Origin: Paracoccus aestuariivivens
GTDB taxonomy: Bacteria; Pseudomonadota; Alphaproteobacteria; Rhodobacterales; Rhodobacteraceae
Direction: 5' to 3'
DNA length: 64,000 bases
NCBI RefSeq assembly: GCF_009711225.1
Contig: NZ_WMIE01000010.1
Coordinates: 1-64,000 of the forward strand
Below the pieces are notes generated by a model. The model searched no databases. It was not told the DNA's origin and saw only the letters and a list, made by a program, of their open reading frames with translations. The translations under genes and the position numbers were made by a program. The stretch's first letter is position 1. Each line of letters opens with the position of its first letter. This document shows positions 38,249-47,013 of this stretch, one piece after another.

Positions 38249-38908
38249 ATGCGCGCCCTAGATTCAGCCACTGGACTAGCCGAACATGTCGCGCTGGCGT
38301 TGCGCGACCGGATCATCGGTGGCGCACTGGTTCCCGGACAGCGCCTTTCGGAAGCAAAACTTGCGGCCGAACTGGACATTTCGCGAAACACGTTGCGCGA
38401 GGTGTTCCGCTTGCTGACGCGTGACGGGCTTTTGCGGCACGAGCCGAACCGTGGCGTTTTCGTGGCAAGCCCTTCGATGGCGACGATCCTTGATATCTAC
38501 CGCGTCCGTCGGCTGATCGAGATTCCGGCCCTGACGCAAGCCTGGCCCAAGCATGCTGCCGTGGACCGGATGGAGGCTGCGGTCAGGATTGCCGAGATTG
38601 CCCAGAACAAGCCCGACTGGCGCGAGGTGGGCAGCGCCAACATGGAATTTCACACCGCAATCGTCGCGCTGACCGACAGCCCGCGGCTGATGGATTTCTT
38701 TGCTCGGATCGTCGCCGAAATGCGCTTGGCTTTCGGCTTGCTCGGCAGTCCCGAAGAGTTGCACGCGCCCTATATCGGTCGCAATCGCGAGATCTTGCAA
38801 CTGCTGCAAGACGGGCAGGGCGCAAAGGCTGCCGCCCTGCTTGACGATTACCTGACGATATCCGAACGCAACCTCATGTCGGCATTCGCGCGGATTTCAC
38901 GTGATTGA
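38249..38908 (+). CDS. GntR-family (FCD-type) regulator, divergent from the pxp operon
   Basis: A 219-residue FadR-like regulator. Winged-helix part: LRDRIIGGALVPGQRLSEAK, LAAELDISRNTLREVFRLL, DGLLRHEPNRGVFVASPS. The all-helical FCD part follows with IYRVRRLIEIPAL, a central NMEFHTAIVALTDSPRL that carries the N-x-x-F-H metal His, and a terminal helix with H/Y-x-x-I. GAAGGA precedes the ATG. Its place opposite the pxp-type operon makes it the likely controller of that operon. Confidence 0.92.
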   Translation: MRALDSATGLAEHVALALRDRIIGGALVPGQRLSEAKLAAELDISRNTLREVFRLLTRDGLLRHEPNRGVFVASPSMATILDIYRVRRLIEIPALTQAWPKHAAVDRMEAAVRIAEIAQNKPDWREVGSANMEFHTAIVALTDSPRLMDFFARIVAEMRLAFGLLGSPEELHAPYIGRNREILQLLQDGQGAKAAALLDDYLTISERNLMSAFARISRD

Positions 38909-38920
38909 GGTGTAAGCGGG

Positions 38921-39577
38921 TTAGGGCGCTGCGGTCGCGGATCGCTTAAGGCTTTGTACCAGACGGACCGCCCGCCGCAGCGCCGTCACCGCCGCGCCTA
39001 CTGCGACGATCCAAAGGGCGATATGCAGAACCCCGCCATGCCCGGACCAAACCGGTTCGGCGATGCTGATCAAGGCAGCAGCAGTCACCACGGCCATGCG
39101 GTGCTGCTTCGCCATCGGACCCGAAAAATCGGCGGCGGTCCCGCAACTCACACCCAGTTGGCGGACATAGGCGGTCAGGAAGGCAAAGCTGACTGCAGCC
39201 CAGCCAAGCGCGGGTAAACCCAATCCCAGTCCCACGCCGATCAGGATCAGTAGATCGGCAACACGATCGGGAAACTCGTTCCAGAATCCACCGTCGGGCG
39301 AGGCGCGTCCGGCCTCGATCGCGACCATGCCGTCGAACAGATTGCACAGCAGTCGGGTCTGGGTGAAGGCGGCAGCCAAAACCAACAGGATGGCGCGTCC
39401 GAAGCCATGGGTTCCCCCTGCAAGCCAGAAACAGCCTCCGGCCAGAAACGCAGCCCCGATGCCCGCCATGGAAATCTGGTTCGGGGTGATCGGGGTCGAG
39501 GCCAGCCAGCGGGTGATCCTCGTGGCCCATCTGGTGTCGCGGCTGGCCAGAGGGCGGCGGTTTTTGGTGTCTGCCAT
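38921..39577 (-). CDS. CDP-alcohol phosphatidyltransferase-like membrane protein
   Basis: A 218-residue membrane protein. LLCNLFDGMVAIEAGR and FWNEFPDRVADLL match the CDP-alcohol transferase motif DG-x2-A-(x)n-G/E-x3-D-x3-D. The first Asp is Asn here (N-L-F-D-G) and the A-R is A-I-E, a variant I associate with a subgroup of this family. So the metal site may be altered. About five or six membrane segments are visible. It is the last of three leftward lipid genes. Confidence 0.8.
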   Translation of the reverse strand: MADTKNRRPLASRDTRWATRITRWLASTPITPNQISMAGIGAAFLAGGCFWLAGGTHGFGRAILLVLAAAFTQTRLLCNLFDGMVAIEAGRASPDGGFWNEFPDRVADLLILIGVGLGLGLPALGWAAVSFAFLTAYVRQLGVSCGTAADFSGPMAKQHRMAVVTAAALISIAEPVWSGHGGVLHIALWIVAVGAAVTALRRAVRLVQSLKRSATAAP

Positions 39578-39580
39578 GAC

Positions 39581-40531
39581 TTAACCCACATTCCAGAAAT
39601 AGCGCGTGACGTGAAAGAAGATCGGCGCGGCAAACAGGACCGAGTCCAGCCGGTCGATAAAGCCGCCGTGGCCCGCGATCGAATGCCCCCAATCCTTCAC
39701 GCCACGGTCGCGTTTGATCGCGGACATGACCAGCCCTCCGGCAAAACCCATCTGGGTGATCAGCAGGCTCATTCCGGCAGCTTGCAGCGGGCTGAAGGGC
39801 GTCATCCACCATAGGCAGGTGCCGATCAGCGTGGCCGACAGGCAGCCGCCGATGAAGCCCTCGACCGTTTTGGACGGAGACAGCTTCGGCGCGATCTTGC
39901 GCCGACCGATCAGCTTTCCCCATATATATTGCAGGACGTCGCTAAGCTGCACCACGATCACCAGAAACGCGATCAGCAGCACGCCGCGTCCGGTGTAACC
40001 CGGAATGTTCAGGTTCAGCAGGGCGGGCACATACGAGACGCAATAGACGCAGATCATCAGCGCCCATTGCATTTCGGCGATGCGGACAAGGTAGTTGCGG
40101 GTCTCACCGGACAGGGCAGAGACGATGGGTAGCAGCAGGAAGACGTAGACGGGAATAAACACCGCCGCCAATCCGTACCATTGGGTCCAGACCAGCCAGA
40201 ACTGGAACGGCAGCACCACGAAAAAGGCGACGGCCAGCGAGTTATGATCGGCGCGGGTGGCGTTGGTCAGTGTCATGAACTCGCGCAGCGCCGCAAACGA
40301 GCATAATGCGAACAGGGCGACCACGCCCAACCGCCCCCCCAGAAAGGCCAGCGAAATCGCGATGGTCATGATCCACCACGCGCGGATTCTGGCGTTCAGG
40401 TTCTCAATCGCGGAGTTTTCGCCATCGGGCGAATAGCGCCATTGCAAAAGCCATCCCACCAGAGAGGCAAAGACCAGCACACCCCCGATTCCGGCGATGA
40501 CCGTTAACAGATCCGAACGGGCGTGATCCAT
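39581..40531 (-). CDS. Phosphatidate cytidylyltransferase (CdsA-like)
   Basis: A 316-residue CDP-diglyceride synthase-like membrane enzyme. The C-terminal signature is clear: KLSPSKTVEGFIGG earlier and AIKRDRGVKDWGHSIAGHGG FIDRLDS near the end (S/A-x-K-R-x4-K-D-x6-H-G-G-x2-D-R-x-D). Eight or so hydrophobic segments precede it. It would make CDP-diacylglycerol from phosphatidate and CTP. Its ATG overlaps the acyltransferase stop by one base (TGATG), and the CDP-alcohol transferase starts 4 bases after it. It may be a second copy beside a housekeeping cdsA elsewhere. Confidence 0.9.
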   Translation of the reverse strand: MDHARSDLLTVIAGIGGVLVFASLVGWLLQWRYSPDGENSAIENLNARIRAWWIMTIAISLAFLGGRLGVVALFALCSFAALREFMTLTNATRADHNSLAVAFFVVLPFQFWLVWTQWYGLAAVFIPVYVFLLLPIVSALSGETRNYLVRIAEMQWALMICVYCVSYVPALLNLNIPGYTGRGVLLIAFLVIVVQLSDVLQYIWGKLIGRRKIAPKLSPSKTVEGFIGGCLSATLIGTCLWWMTPFSPLQAAGMSLLITQMGFAGGLVMSAIKRDRGVKDWGHSIAGHGGFIDRLDSVLFAAPIFFHVTRYFWNVG

Positions 40532-41187
40532 CAGGAGGCCTCCGATCTGGGTCGCAGGGCAAGCAGGGCATCGCGCGAACGCATTAGGAATTCGTCCTTT
40601 GTCTCATCGTCTTGGACCTTCATCGGTGCGCCGAACACCACTTCGCACATCAGCGGCACGGGAATGAAGGCGCCTTTGGGCAGGACGCGGTTCAGGTTCT
40701 CGATCCAGACCGGCACGAACTCGGTCTGGGGCCGCAGACGGGCAAGGTGAAATATCCCGCTTTTGAACGGAAGAAGCGTTGCGTCCGTCAGGTTGCGCGT
40801 GCCTTCGGGGAAGATGATCAGCGATGCGCCTTCGTCCAGCGCTTTGGCCATCAGATCGACCGGAGTTTCGGCGCTCTGGGCTCCGCTGCGTTCGATCAGC
40901 AATGCGTTGAACACGTCCGAGCCGATATAGCTGCGCAATTTCCCCTTGCGCCAGTAATCGGCCCCCGCGACAGGGCGCGTGACCTGCCGCTGGCGGGGCG
41001 GCAAGACCGACCAAATCAAGATAAAATCGCCATGGCTTGCGTGGTTGGAAAAATAGACGCGCTGCTTCAGTGGTTTAGGGTCGAAACCCAGCCACATGGG
41101 CCGGACGGCGGTAACGGCATGGGCAAAAAAGGTGATCGCCCGCCCGCAGGCAAATGCCATGATGCTCCGCGCCCGTTGTATCGCCAT
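40531..41187 (-). CDS. PlsC-type 1-acylglycerol-3-phosphate acyltransferase
   Basis: A PlsC-type acyltransferase that makes phosphatidate from lysophosphatidate. NHASHGDFILIW is the H-x4-D active site; FNALLIERSG and IIFPEGTRN (F-P-E-G-T-R) are the glycerol-phosphate-binding motifs. The start is uncertain: ATGs at 41277, 41223 and 41187 are all in frame and none has a good ribosome-binding site. I took 41187 because relatives begin near the first membrane helix. The next two genes continue the CDP-diacylglycerol route. Confidence 0.85.
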   Translation of the reverse strand: MAIQRARSIMAFACGRAITFFAHAVTAVRPMWLGFDPKPLKQRVYFSNHASHGDFILIWSVLPPRQRQVTRPVAGADYWRKGKLRSYIGSDVFNALLIERSGAQSAETPVDLMAKALDEGASLIIFPEGTRNLTDATLLPFKSGIFHLARLRPQTEFVPVWIENLNRVLPKGAFIPVPLMCEVVFGAPMKVQDDETKDEFLMRSRDALLALRPRSEAS

Positions 41188-41502
41188 TTCCTTGCCATTC
41201 CCTTCGGGCCGTTTGCCCGCCATTGGTCTATGAAGTGGGCGGGGTTGGTCAATCCTTCGTGCGCAATTTTGTGCCATGTTGGTCGGCCAGTCGCCGCGAA
41301 CGCTTGGATTGCAGGGCTTTTCCGGTGAGGATTGCCCCGCGATCCGGCCGCGGTCAGGAATTGGTCAATGTGTATCGGACTCGCGCCGGGTTGCCTCTAT
41401 CGCCGCATTGCTGCAAAGCACCGCTCAGACCATTCGCAGCCAGTCCGGTCCGGACCAAGCCAGCAACAATACAGCCGCAACAACGGTAGGGCTTCTGACG
41501 AC
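41188..41502. other. 315-base divergent intergenic region
   Basis: Between the acyltransferase and the siderophore-interacting protein. If the acyltransferase starts further upstream the gap shrinks to about 225 bases. No gene or clear regulatory motif is seen; both promoters should be here. Confidence 0.4.
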
Positions 41503-42240
41503 ATGGAACCAATCATCACCCGCCACCGCTTCGAGATCCGTCGTCGCACACTGACGGTGCTGGAAAAGACCTATCTCACGCCGAAGATGATCCGCTTTGT
41601 CTTGACCAGCGACGATCTGGCGGATTTCGAAAGTCTCGGGCATGACGACCACGTCAAGCTGTTCCTTGACGTTGGTGGCGAGCAGCCCGAGATGCGGGAC
41701 TATACTCCGCGTGCGTTCGACCGCGAGGCCCGCACCCTCACGCTGGATTTCGCCGTTCACGTCGCGGGTCCGGCCACGCAATGGGCTATCGACGCTGAAA
41801 CCGGCGATACGCTGAACATCGGCGGGCCGCGCGGTTCGGCGGTCGTGGCACCTGTCTTTGACTGGTGGCTGCTGATCGGGGACGAAACCGCGCTTCCCGC
41901 CATGGGGCGCTGGGTCGAGAACATGGTTTCCGGCACCAAGGTCACCACGCTTGGACTGGTGACCGACGCGGCCGAGGAACAGGTCTGGGTTACGGACGCC
42001 GATCATCACGCGAAATGGCTGCACCGCGCCGATGCCGCCGATCCCTCGCCAGTGCTAGACGCGGTTGCTGCCCTTGATCTGCCGCTAGGCAAGGGGTTCG
42101 TCTGGATCGCAGCCGAGGCGAATGTCGCCCGCGCGACGCGTGACCACTTCCAAATGGCCCGCAATCATCCTCGCGAATGGATCAAGGCCGCTGGCTACTG
42201 GCTGAAAGGCAAAGCCGACGCCCATGAGAGCCTTGACTAG
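41503..42240 (+). CDS. Siderophore-interacting protein (FAD ferric reductase family)
   Basis: A 245-residue member of the siderophore-interacting protein family, cytoplasmic flavoproteins that reduce ferric siderophores with NAD(P)H. The FAD domain shows LTPKMIRFVL, DDHVKLFLD, MRDYTPRAFD (R-x-Y-T/S FAD motif) and LDFAVHVAGPATQWA; the C-terminal domain has WWLLIGDETALPAMGRW and a typical WIAAEANVARATRDHF. The ATG at 41503 starts the conserved region; a longer frame upstream is Ser/Gln-rich and unlike the family. No siderophore genes adjoin it. Confidence 0.9.
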   Translation: MEPIITRHRFEIRRRTLTVLEKTYLTPKMIRFVLTSDDLADFESLGHDDHVKLFLDVGGEQPEMRDYTPRAFDREARTLTLDFAVHVAGPATQWAIDAETGDTLNIGGPRGSAVVAPVFDWWLLIGDETALPAMGRWVENMVSGTKVTTLGLVTDAAEEQVWVTDADHHAKWLHRADAADPSPVLDAVAALDLPLGKGFVWIAAEANVARATRDHFQMARNHPREWIKAAGYWLKGKADAHESLD

Positions 42241-42262
42241 GAACGCCTGATTGATGAACCGG

Positions 42263-42284
42263 CGGGCGCGGCCAACTGCGCCCG
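42263..42284. terminator. Hairpin between convergent genes
   Basis: CGGGCGC and GCGCCCG form a 7-base perfect stem around an 8-base loop, in the 76-base gap between the siderophore-interacting protein and the flavin oxidoreductase that converges on it. GC-rich without a U-tract; it could serve both. Confidence 0.5.
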
Positions 42285-42316
42285 ATTAGGGGCGCTGACC
42301 CGTGTACGGTGGTGCT

Positions 42317-44353
42317 TTATAAATCCTTCACCAGTCGCAACGCGTCATAGATTGCCGCATGAGTGTTGCGGGCGGCTACTGCATCCCCGATGCGGTACAG
42401 GCTGAAACCGCCTTCGGGATTGGTCGCGACGGTCTGGACTTGTCCCGAGACCAGCGCCTGATAATCCACCTCTCCCAAATTCGTAGATTGGGGTTTCAGG
42501 TCGAAATACAGATCATCCAAAGGCCGCGTTCCGTGGTTGACCACAACCTGATCGACAAGCCGTTCGTGCGTCGCGGTCCCGTAATCGCTGCCCAGCGTCG
42601 CGCAAAGGCGGTTGCCGTGTCGGGCAACGCCGGTTAGCCGCCATGTGACAGTGAAGGTCGCATCGCGGCTTTGCAACGACCGCATATACGGCACAAGGTT
42701 CATGGCCATGACCTCGGGGGCGAAGCTGCGATCGGGGGTGACGATCTCGACCCGCGACCCGCTGGCCGAGATCACGTCGGCGGCCTGCAGTCCCGCATGA
42801 TCGCCGGCATCGTCGAAAACCAGCACGTCCTTGCCCGGCTTGACGTCGCCCGCAAGGATGTCCCAGGCCGAGCAGACCAGATCGTTGCCCGCATCCAGCA
42901 CCTCGGTATGCGGCAGTCCACCCGTGGCAATGATGACAATGTCGGGCTGAAGCGCCAGCACCGCGTCCGGCTCGGCATAGGTGTTGAAGCGGAAATCCAC
43001 GCCGCGTTTCAGGCATTGCTCGTGCCGCCACTGGATGATCGAGAGCATCTCGCGCCGTCGCTCCTGTCGGGCGGTCAGGCGGATCTGGCCTCCGGGTTGG
43101 TCGGCTGCCTCAAGGACCGTGACCTTATGCCCCCGTTCGGTGGCAACTCGGGCCGCTTCGATTCCAGCCGGACCGGCGCCGACGATGACCACCCGCTTGC
43201 GTGTCGATGCGGGTTGGATCTGCTGTGGCATCGACAGTTCGCGCCCCGTCGCGGGGTTGTGCAGGCACAGCGCCATGCCGCCTTGGTAGATCCGGTCGAG
43301 GCAGTAATTCGCGCCGACGCAGGGCCGGATATCTTCCTCGCGGCGTTCGATGATTTTGCGCAGCAGGTGCGGGTCTGCCATATGCGCGCGGGTCATGCCG
43401 ACCATATCCAGCTTGCCGCTGGCAATGGCGTGCCTCGCCGTCGCGACATCGGGGATTTTGGCCGCGTGAAACGTCGGCATCCGCGTCAGGGCGCGGATCT
43501 CGCCCGCGAAATCAAGATGCGGCGCGTTGCGCATCCCTTGGATCGGGATCAGGTCGGTCAGACCCGGATCGGTGTCGATGTGTCCGCGCACGACATTGAG
43601 GAAGTCGACCATGCCGCAGTCACGCAACATCCGGCTGACCTCGAATCCTTCGCTCTGTCCCATGCCGCCGGTCATGCATTCATCGCCCGTATAGCGCAGG
43701 CCGACGATGAAATCCGCGCCGCAACGCGCCCTGATCGCGCTGAGAACGTCGAAGGTGAAGCGCAAGCGGTTTTCAAGTGATCCGCCATAAGGAGCATCCA
43801 GATCGTTTGTGACCGGAGACCAGAATTGCTGTAGCAGGTGGCCGTACGCCTCAAGCTCGATCCCGTCCACACCTGCCGCCTGCATCCGTTCCGCCGCATC
43901 GGCAAAATCGGCGATGATGCGGGCGATATCCCAATCCTCGATGCGTTTCGGGAAAGCGCGGTGCGCCGCTTCGCGCTCGTGGCTTGGGGCGACGACCGGC
44001 AGCCAATCGGCCTTATCCCAGCGGGTCCGGCGGCCAAGATGCGTCAGCTGGATCATCACCGCCGCGCCGTGGCCGTGGCATTCATCGACCAGTTGGCGCA
44101 TCCAGCCGACAACTTCGTCCTTCCATGCAAGGATATTGTTGAATGCCGGAGGGCTGTCGCGCGCCACGCTCGCCGAACCTGCCGTCATCGTCAGTGCGAC
44201 ACCCGCCTTGGCCCGCTCGACATGATATGCCCGATACTGGTCCTTGGGCATGCCGTCTTCGGCATAGGCCGGCTCGTGGGCAGTGATCATGACGCGATTG
44301 CGCAACGTCAGATGCTTCAACTGGTAGGGTTGCAGAAGCGGGTCGCTGGACAT
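42317..44353 (-). CDS. DgcA/TMADH-type FMN-FeS-FAD oxidoreductase (probable N-demethylase)
   Basis: A 678-residue multidomain flavoenzyme: an N-terminal FMN TIM barrel (1-340; QLTHLGRRT, GVDGIELEAYGHLLQQF), an Fe-S segment C345-x5-C351-x11-C363, then FAD/NAD domains (VVIVGAGPAGIEAARVA at 389-405). The family holds trimethylamine and histamine dehydrogenases, dimethylglycine demethylase DgcA, stachydrine demethylases and 2,4-dienoyl-CoA reductase. Next to a ProC-like gene, demethylation of N-methylproline or another N-methyl amino acid is likely. Position 348, normally the second Fe-S Cys, is Ala. CAGGAGG supports the ATG at 44353. Confidence 0.85.
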   Translation of the reverse strand: MSSDPLLQPYQLKHLTLRNRVMITAHEPAYAEDGMPKDQYRAYHVERAKAGVALTMTAGSASVARDSPPAFNNILAWKDEVVGWMRQLVDECHGHGAAVMIQLTHLGRRTRWDKADWLPVVAPSHEREAAHRAFPKRIEDWDIARIIADFADAAERMQAAGVDGIELEAYGHLLQQFWSPVTNDLDAPYGGSLENRLRFTFDVLSAIRARCGADFIVGLRYTGDECMTGGMGQSEGFEVSRMLRDCGMVDFLNVVRGHIDTDPGLTDLIPIQGMRNAPHLDFAGEIRALTRMPTFHAAKIPDVATARHAIASGKLDMVGMTRAHMADPHLLRKIIERREEDIRPCVGANYCLDRIYQGGMALCLHNPATGRELSMPQQIQPASTRKRVVIVGAGPAGIEAARVATERGHKVTVLEAADQPGGQIRLTARQERRREMLSIIQWRHEQCLKRGVDFRFNTYAEPDAVLALQPDIVIIATGGLPHTEVLDAGNDLVCSAWDILAGDVKPGKDVLVFDDAGDHAGLQAADVISASGSRVEIVTPDRSFAPEVMAMNLVPYMRSLQSRDATFTVTWRLTGVARHGNRLCATLGSDYGTATHERLVDQVVVNHGTRPLDDLYFDLKPQSTNLGEVDYQALVSGQVQTVATNPEGGFSLYRIGDAVAARNTHAAIYDALRLVKDL

Positions 44354-44465
44354 CTTTGCCTCCTGTGCTGATCCGACGATTCCGGAAATGTTCATATGTG
44401 TCAAGTTTACATTCATAGGTGAACAATTTCTTGCCCTGCGGTGGTGACGACGCTAGGCTGGTGCA

Positions 44466-45092
44466 ATGAAAACGAGCGATGAGCAGGATAGCGGTTGGCG
44501 CGGATCGCCCGAATTGTGGCTGGATGCGGCATATGAAATGCTGGTCGAAGGGGGGATAGATGCCGTCAAGATCCAGCCGCTGGCGAGCAGGCTTCGCCTG
44601 TCACGGACTTCCTTTTACTGGTTCTTCAAGGATCGCGATGCCCTGCTCGACGTGCTGGCGCGGATGTGGGTCCAGCGGACGACCGCGCCTCTGGTCGCCG
44701 CAACCCAAGCCTATGCCGCAACCCGATCCGAGGCGATGCTGAATGTACTTGCCTGCTTCCTGAGCGACGCGTTTGACTCGCGGCTGGAATTCGCGGTGCG
44801 CGGTTGGTCCCTGCGCGATGCAGCGATGCGAGAGCGGTTGCAGGTGGCCGATGCCGAGCGGCTAATGGCGCTGGCACAATTGCTGGTACACTGGGGCCAT
44901 GATCCGGACGAGGCCGATGTGCGGGCGCGGACGATCTATCTGGTGCAGATCGGTTATATCTCGATGCAGACTCGGGAAAGTCTACAAACGCGGCTTGAGC
45001 GGATACCGAATTACGTCGAAATCTATACCGGAACGCGCCCGACCGAGGCCGAACTGGCCCGGTTTCGCGCAGGATTGGAGGGGTTGGCATGA
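44466..45092 (+). CDS. TetR-family regulator
   Basis: A 208-residue TetR regulator. The N-terminal HTH reads LWLDAAYEMLVEGGIDAVKI, PLASRLRLSRTSFYWFFKDR and DALLDVLARMW. The C-terminal helical domain is of the type seen in regulators of nitrogen-compound catabolism. It diverges from the DgcA-like gene with 112 bases between; the gap contains GTTCA (44390) and TGAAC (44420), a possible but weak operator. It overlaps the ProC-like gene by four bases, so the two are co-translated. Confidence 0.88.
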   Translation: MKTSDEQDSGWRGSPELWLDAAYEMLVEGGIDAVKIQPLASRLRLSRTSFYWFFKDRDALLDVLARMWVQRTTAPLVAATQAYAATRSEAMLNVLACFLSDAFDSRLEFAVRGWSLRDAAMRERLQVADAERLMALAQLLVHWGHDPDEADVRARTIYLVQIGYISMQTRESLQTRLERIPNYVEIYTGTRPTEAELARFRAGLEGLA

Positions 45093-45856
45093 AGATCGGA
45101 ATTATCGGCGGGACCGGCTGGATAGGATCGGCGCTTGGTTGCGCGCTGATCGAGACCGAAATTTTGTCCGCCTCAGATTTGACGATCCTGAACCGCAGCG
45201 GTCCGCGTCCGGATTATTTTGGCCATGACGTCTACTGGGCAAAAGATTGTGGCGATCTGGTTGACAGATCCGAAATTGTCATCGTTTCGGTCAGGCCGCA
45301 GGACTGGGCCGATTTGGGGCTTGATCCAAAGGATCGCTTGGTCATCTCGGTCATGGCCGGAGTTCCGATTTCCGCAATCACACCAAGGACGATACGCGCG
45401 ATCCCGAATGCCGCTGCCGAAATCCGCAAGTCCTACTCTCCATGGGTCGCAGGGCCGGATGTGACCCGTCAGGATCGGCAAACGGTCGGTCGGATCCTTG
45501 GGGCCATCGGGAATGCTGACGAATTGACCGACGAGGCCCAGCTTGACCTGATGACTGCACTTCCCGGTGCCGGTCCGGCCTATCCCGCATTGTTGGCGGT
45601 CGCGATGATCCGTTTTCTCGAGGACCGTGATGTGCCGAAACCGGTTGCCGAACGCGCGACCCAGGCGGTGATCTGCGAGGCCGCGCAACTACTGTCGGGA
45701 CGGATGCCGGAGGTCGGCGATATCGTTCAGGCCTATTTGGACTATAATGGCACAACCGCCGCAGGTTTGCGGGAAGCCGAGCGCGCGGGCTTCTCGCGCG
45801 CCATCACGGCGGGGCTGAAGGCGGCGACCGAACGGGCCCGCAGTATCGGCACTTGA
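45089..45856 (+). CDS. Pyrroline-5-carboxylate reductase-like protein (ProC family)
   Basis: A 255-residue ProC-type reductase. N-terminal NAD(P)-binding start KIGIIGGTGWIGSALG, IVIVSVRPQDW, LVISVMAGVPI, AIPNAAAEIRKSYSPW, TALPGAGPAYPALL (family S-G-S-G-P-A-Y, here P-G-A-G-P-A-Y) and YNGTTAAGLREAE at the C-terminal proline-binding loop. The departures from the usual T-S-P-G-G-T-T loop suggest a specialised substrate. With the DgcA-like demethylase and TetR it probably belongs to an N-methylproline or proline-betaine route rather than housekeeping proline synthesis. Confidence 0.85.
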   Translation: MKIGIIGGTGWIGSALGCALIETEILSASDLTILNRSGPRPDYFGHDVYWAKDCGDLVDRSEIVIVSVRPQDWADLGLDPKDRLVISVMAGVPISAITPRTIRAIPNAAAEIRKSYSPWVAGPDVTRQDRQTVGRILGAIGNADELTDEAQLDLMTALPGAGPAYPALLAVAMIRFLEDRDVPKPVAERATQAVICEAAQLLSGRMPEVGDIVQAYLDYNGTTAAGLREAERAGFSRAITAGLKAATERARSIGT

Positions 45857-45879
45857 AACAGGCGCGCTTTGCGGGTGCC

Positions 45880-46803
45880 TCACCCCGGATAGGTTGGGAA
45901 CAGTTTCAGCGCGATGGCGCGTTCGGTGATGGTCTTGATAAAGGACTGCACTTTCGGATTGGTGCGCCGCTCGGGTAGGACATAGATCCCCATCACTGCC
46001 TTGCGGTCGTCGGCGCTCGGACGGATCTCGATCTGGTGCAACCCCTGACCGGCGAAATAGTCACGCAAAACGGTGCTGTGGATCAGGACCGCGTCAGTCG
46101 CCGTGACGAATTCGAGACATGCTTCCAGTGAGTTCGACGTGAACGCATGTCCCAAACGGCTGGCATCGTAACCCTGTCCGCCCGAGACCAGCCGCTTCTG
46201 CCGGACATCGACCGGATAGGCCATCGAGGTCGGATAGGCCCGCACCTCGTCCAGATCGCGGATTTCGCCCAACAATGGATGGCCCGGACGGACGAAGTAG
46301 CCGTCGGTGGCCGTGCCAAGCGGAATGAAATCGACCTCTAGCCCTTCCTTGAGGCGGTCAATCCGGTGGCCGATGAACAGCGATGTGTCTCCGGCCAGAA
46401 GCTGGTCCATACAACGCATCATGTTGCCTATGCTGACATTGATCGGCGCGGCGGGATGGGCCCTGAAGTGCTCGATCACGTAATCCTTAAGCAGCAGAAT
46501 CCATGTCGAATAGCCGGTGCCGACGCTGATGCCCTCGTCCAGTTCCGCCTTTTGGCGGGCAATGGTCGCCAATGCGTTCGAATGCAGGCGTTCGATAAAT
46601 ACGGCGCTGCTGTAAAGCGTCTCGCCATAGGGGGTCAGTTGCACCCCGCGCGACGAGCGATGGAACAAATCAACCCCAAGGGATTGCTCGAGCCGTTTCA
46701 GATTGTAGCTGAGCGCGGGTTGCGAGACATGCAGGACTTCTGCCGCCGCCATCAAGGAGCCTGCCTCGGCCACGGCCACGAATTGCTCAAGTGCCTTGTC
46801 CAT
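45880..46803 (-). CDS. LysR-family regulator
   Basis: A 307-residue LysR regulator: HTH DKALEQFVAVAEAGSLMAAA and LHVSQPALSYNLKRLEQSL, followed by GVDLFHRSSRGVQLTPYGE; the periplasmic-binding-like effector domain follows. The ATG at 46803 has AAGGA upstream. It diverges from the sugar ABC operon with 210 bases between starts, so it is the likely regulator of that operon, although LacI- or ROK-type regulators are more usual there. Confidence 0.9.
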   Translation of the reverse strand: MDKALEQFVAVAEAGSLMAAAEVLHVSQPALSYNLKRLEQSLGVDLFHRSSRGVQLTPYGETLYSSAVFIERLHSNALATIARQKAELDEGISVGTGYSTWILLLKDYVIEHFRAHPAAPINVSIGNMMRCMDQLLAGDTSLFIGHRIDRLKEGLEVDFIPLGTATDGYFVRPGHPLLGEIRDLDEVRAYPTSMAYPVDVRQKRLVSGGQGYDASRLGHAFTSNSLEACLEFVTATDAVLIHSTVLRDYFAGQGLHQIEIRPSADDRKAVMGIYVLPERRTNPKVQSFIKTITERAIALKLFPTYPG

Positions 46804-47013
46804 CGCAACGATCCTTTCCATAAGTAAATTCGATAGAATGGGCAAAATATTGTAGTTGTCCATATGCATCTTGCTGGCTAATCATTCCGAAACGTGAATG
46901 GCGGATGGCCATCAGCGCTGCTGGCGTGGGGGCGCCGGTAAACGGAGGATGCAGATACGTCTTGCCCGTCAATGTTCACGAGGCATCCCGCGTATCGTTT
47001 TGGGAGGACGAAC

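Noticed and set aside
44390..44424. GTTCA...TGAAC pair as a TetR operator
   Set aside because: Only the outer five bases match exactly and the arms diverge inward. The position is right, but the evidence is too weak for a separate feature.
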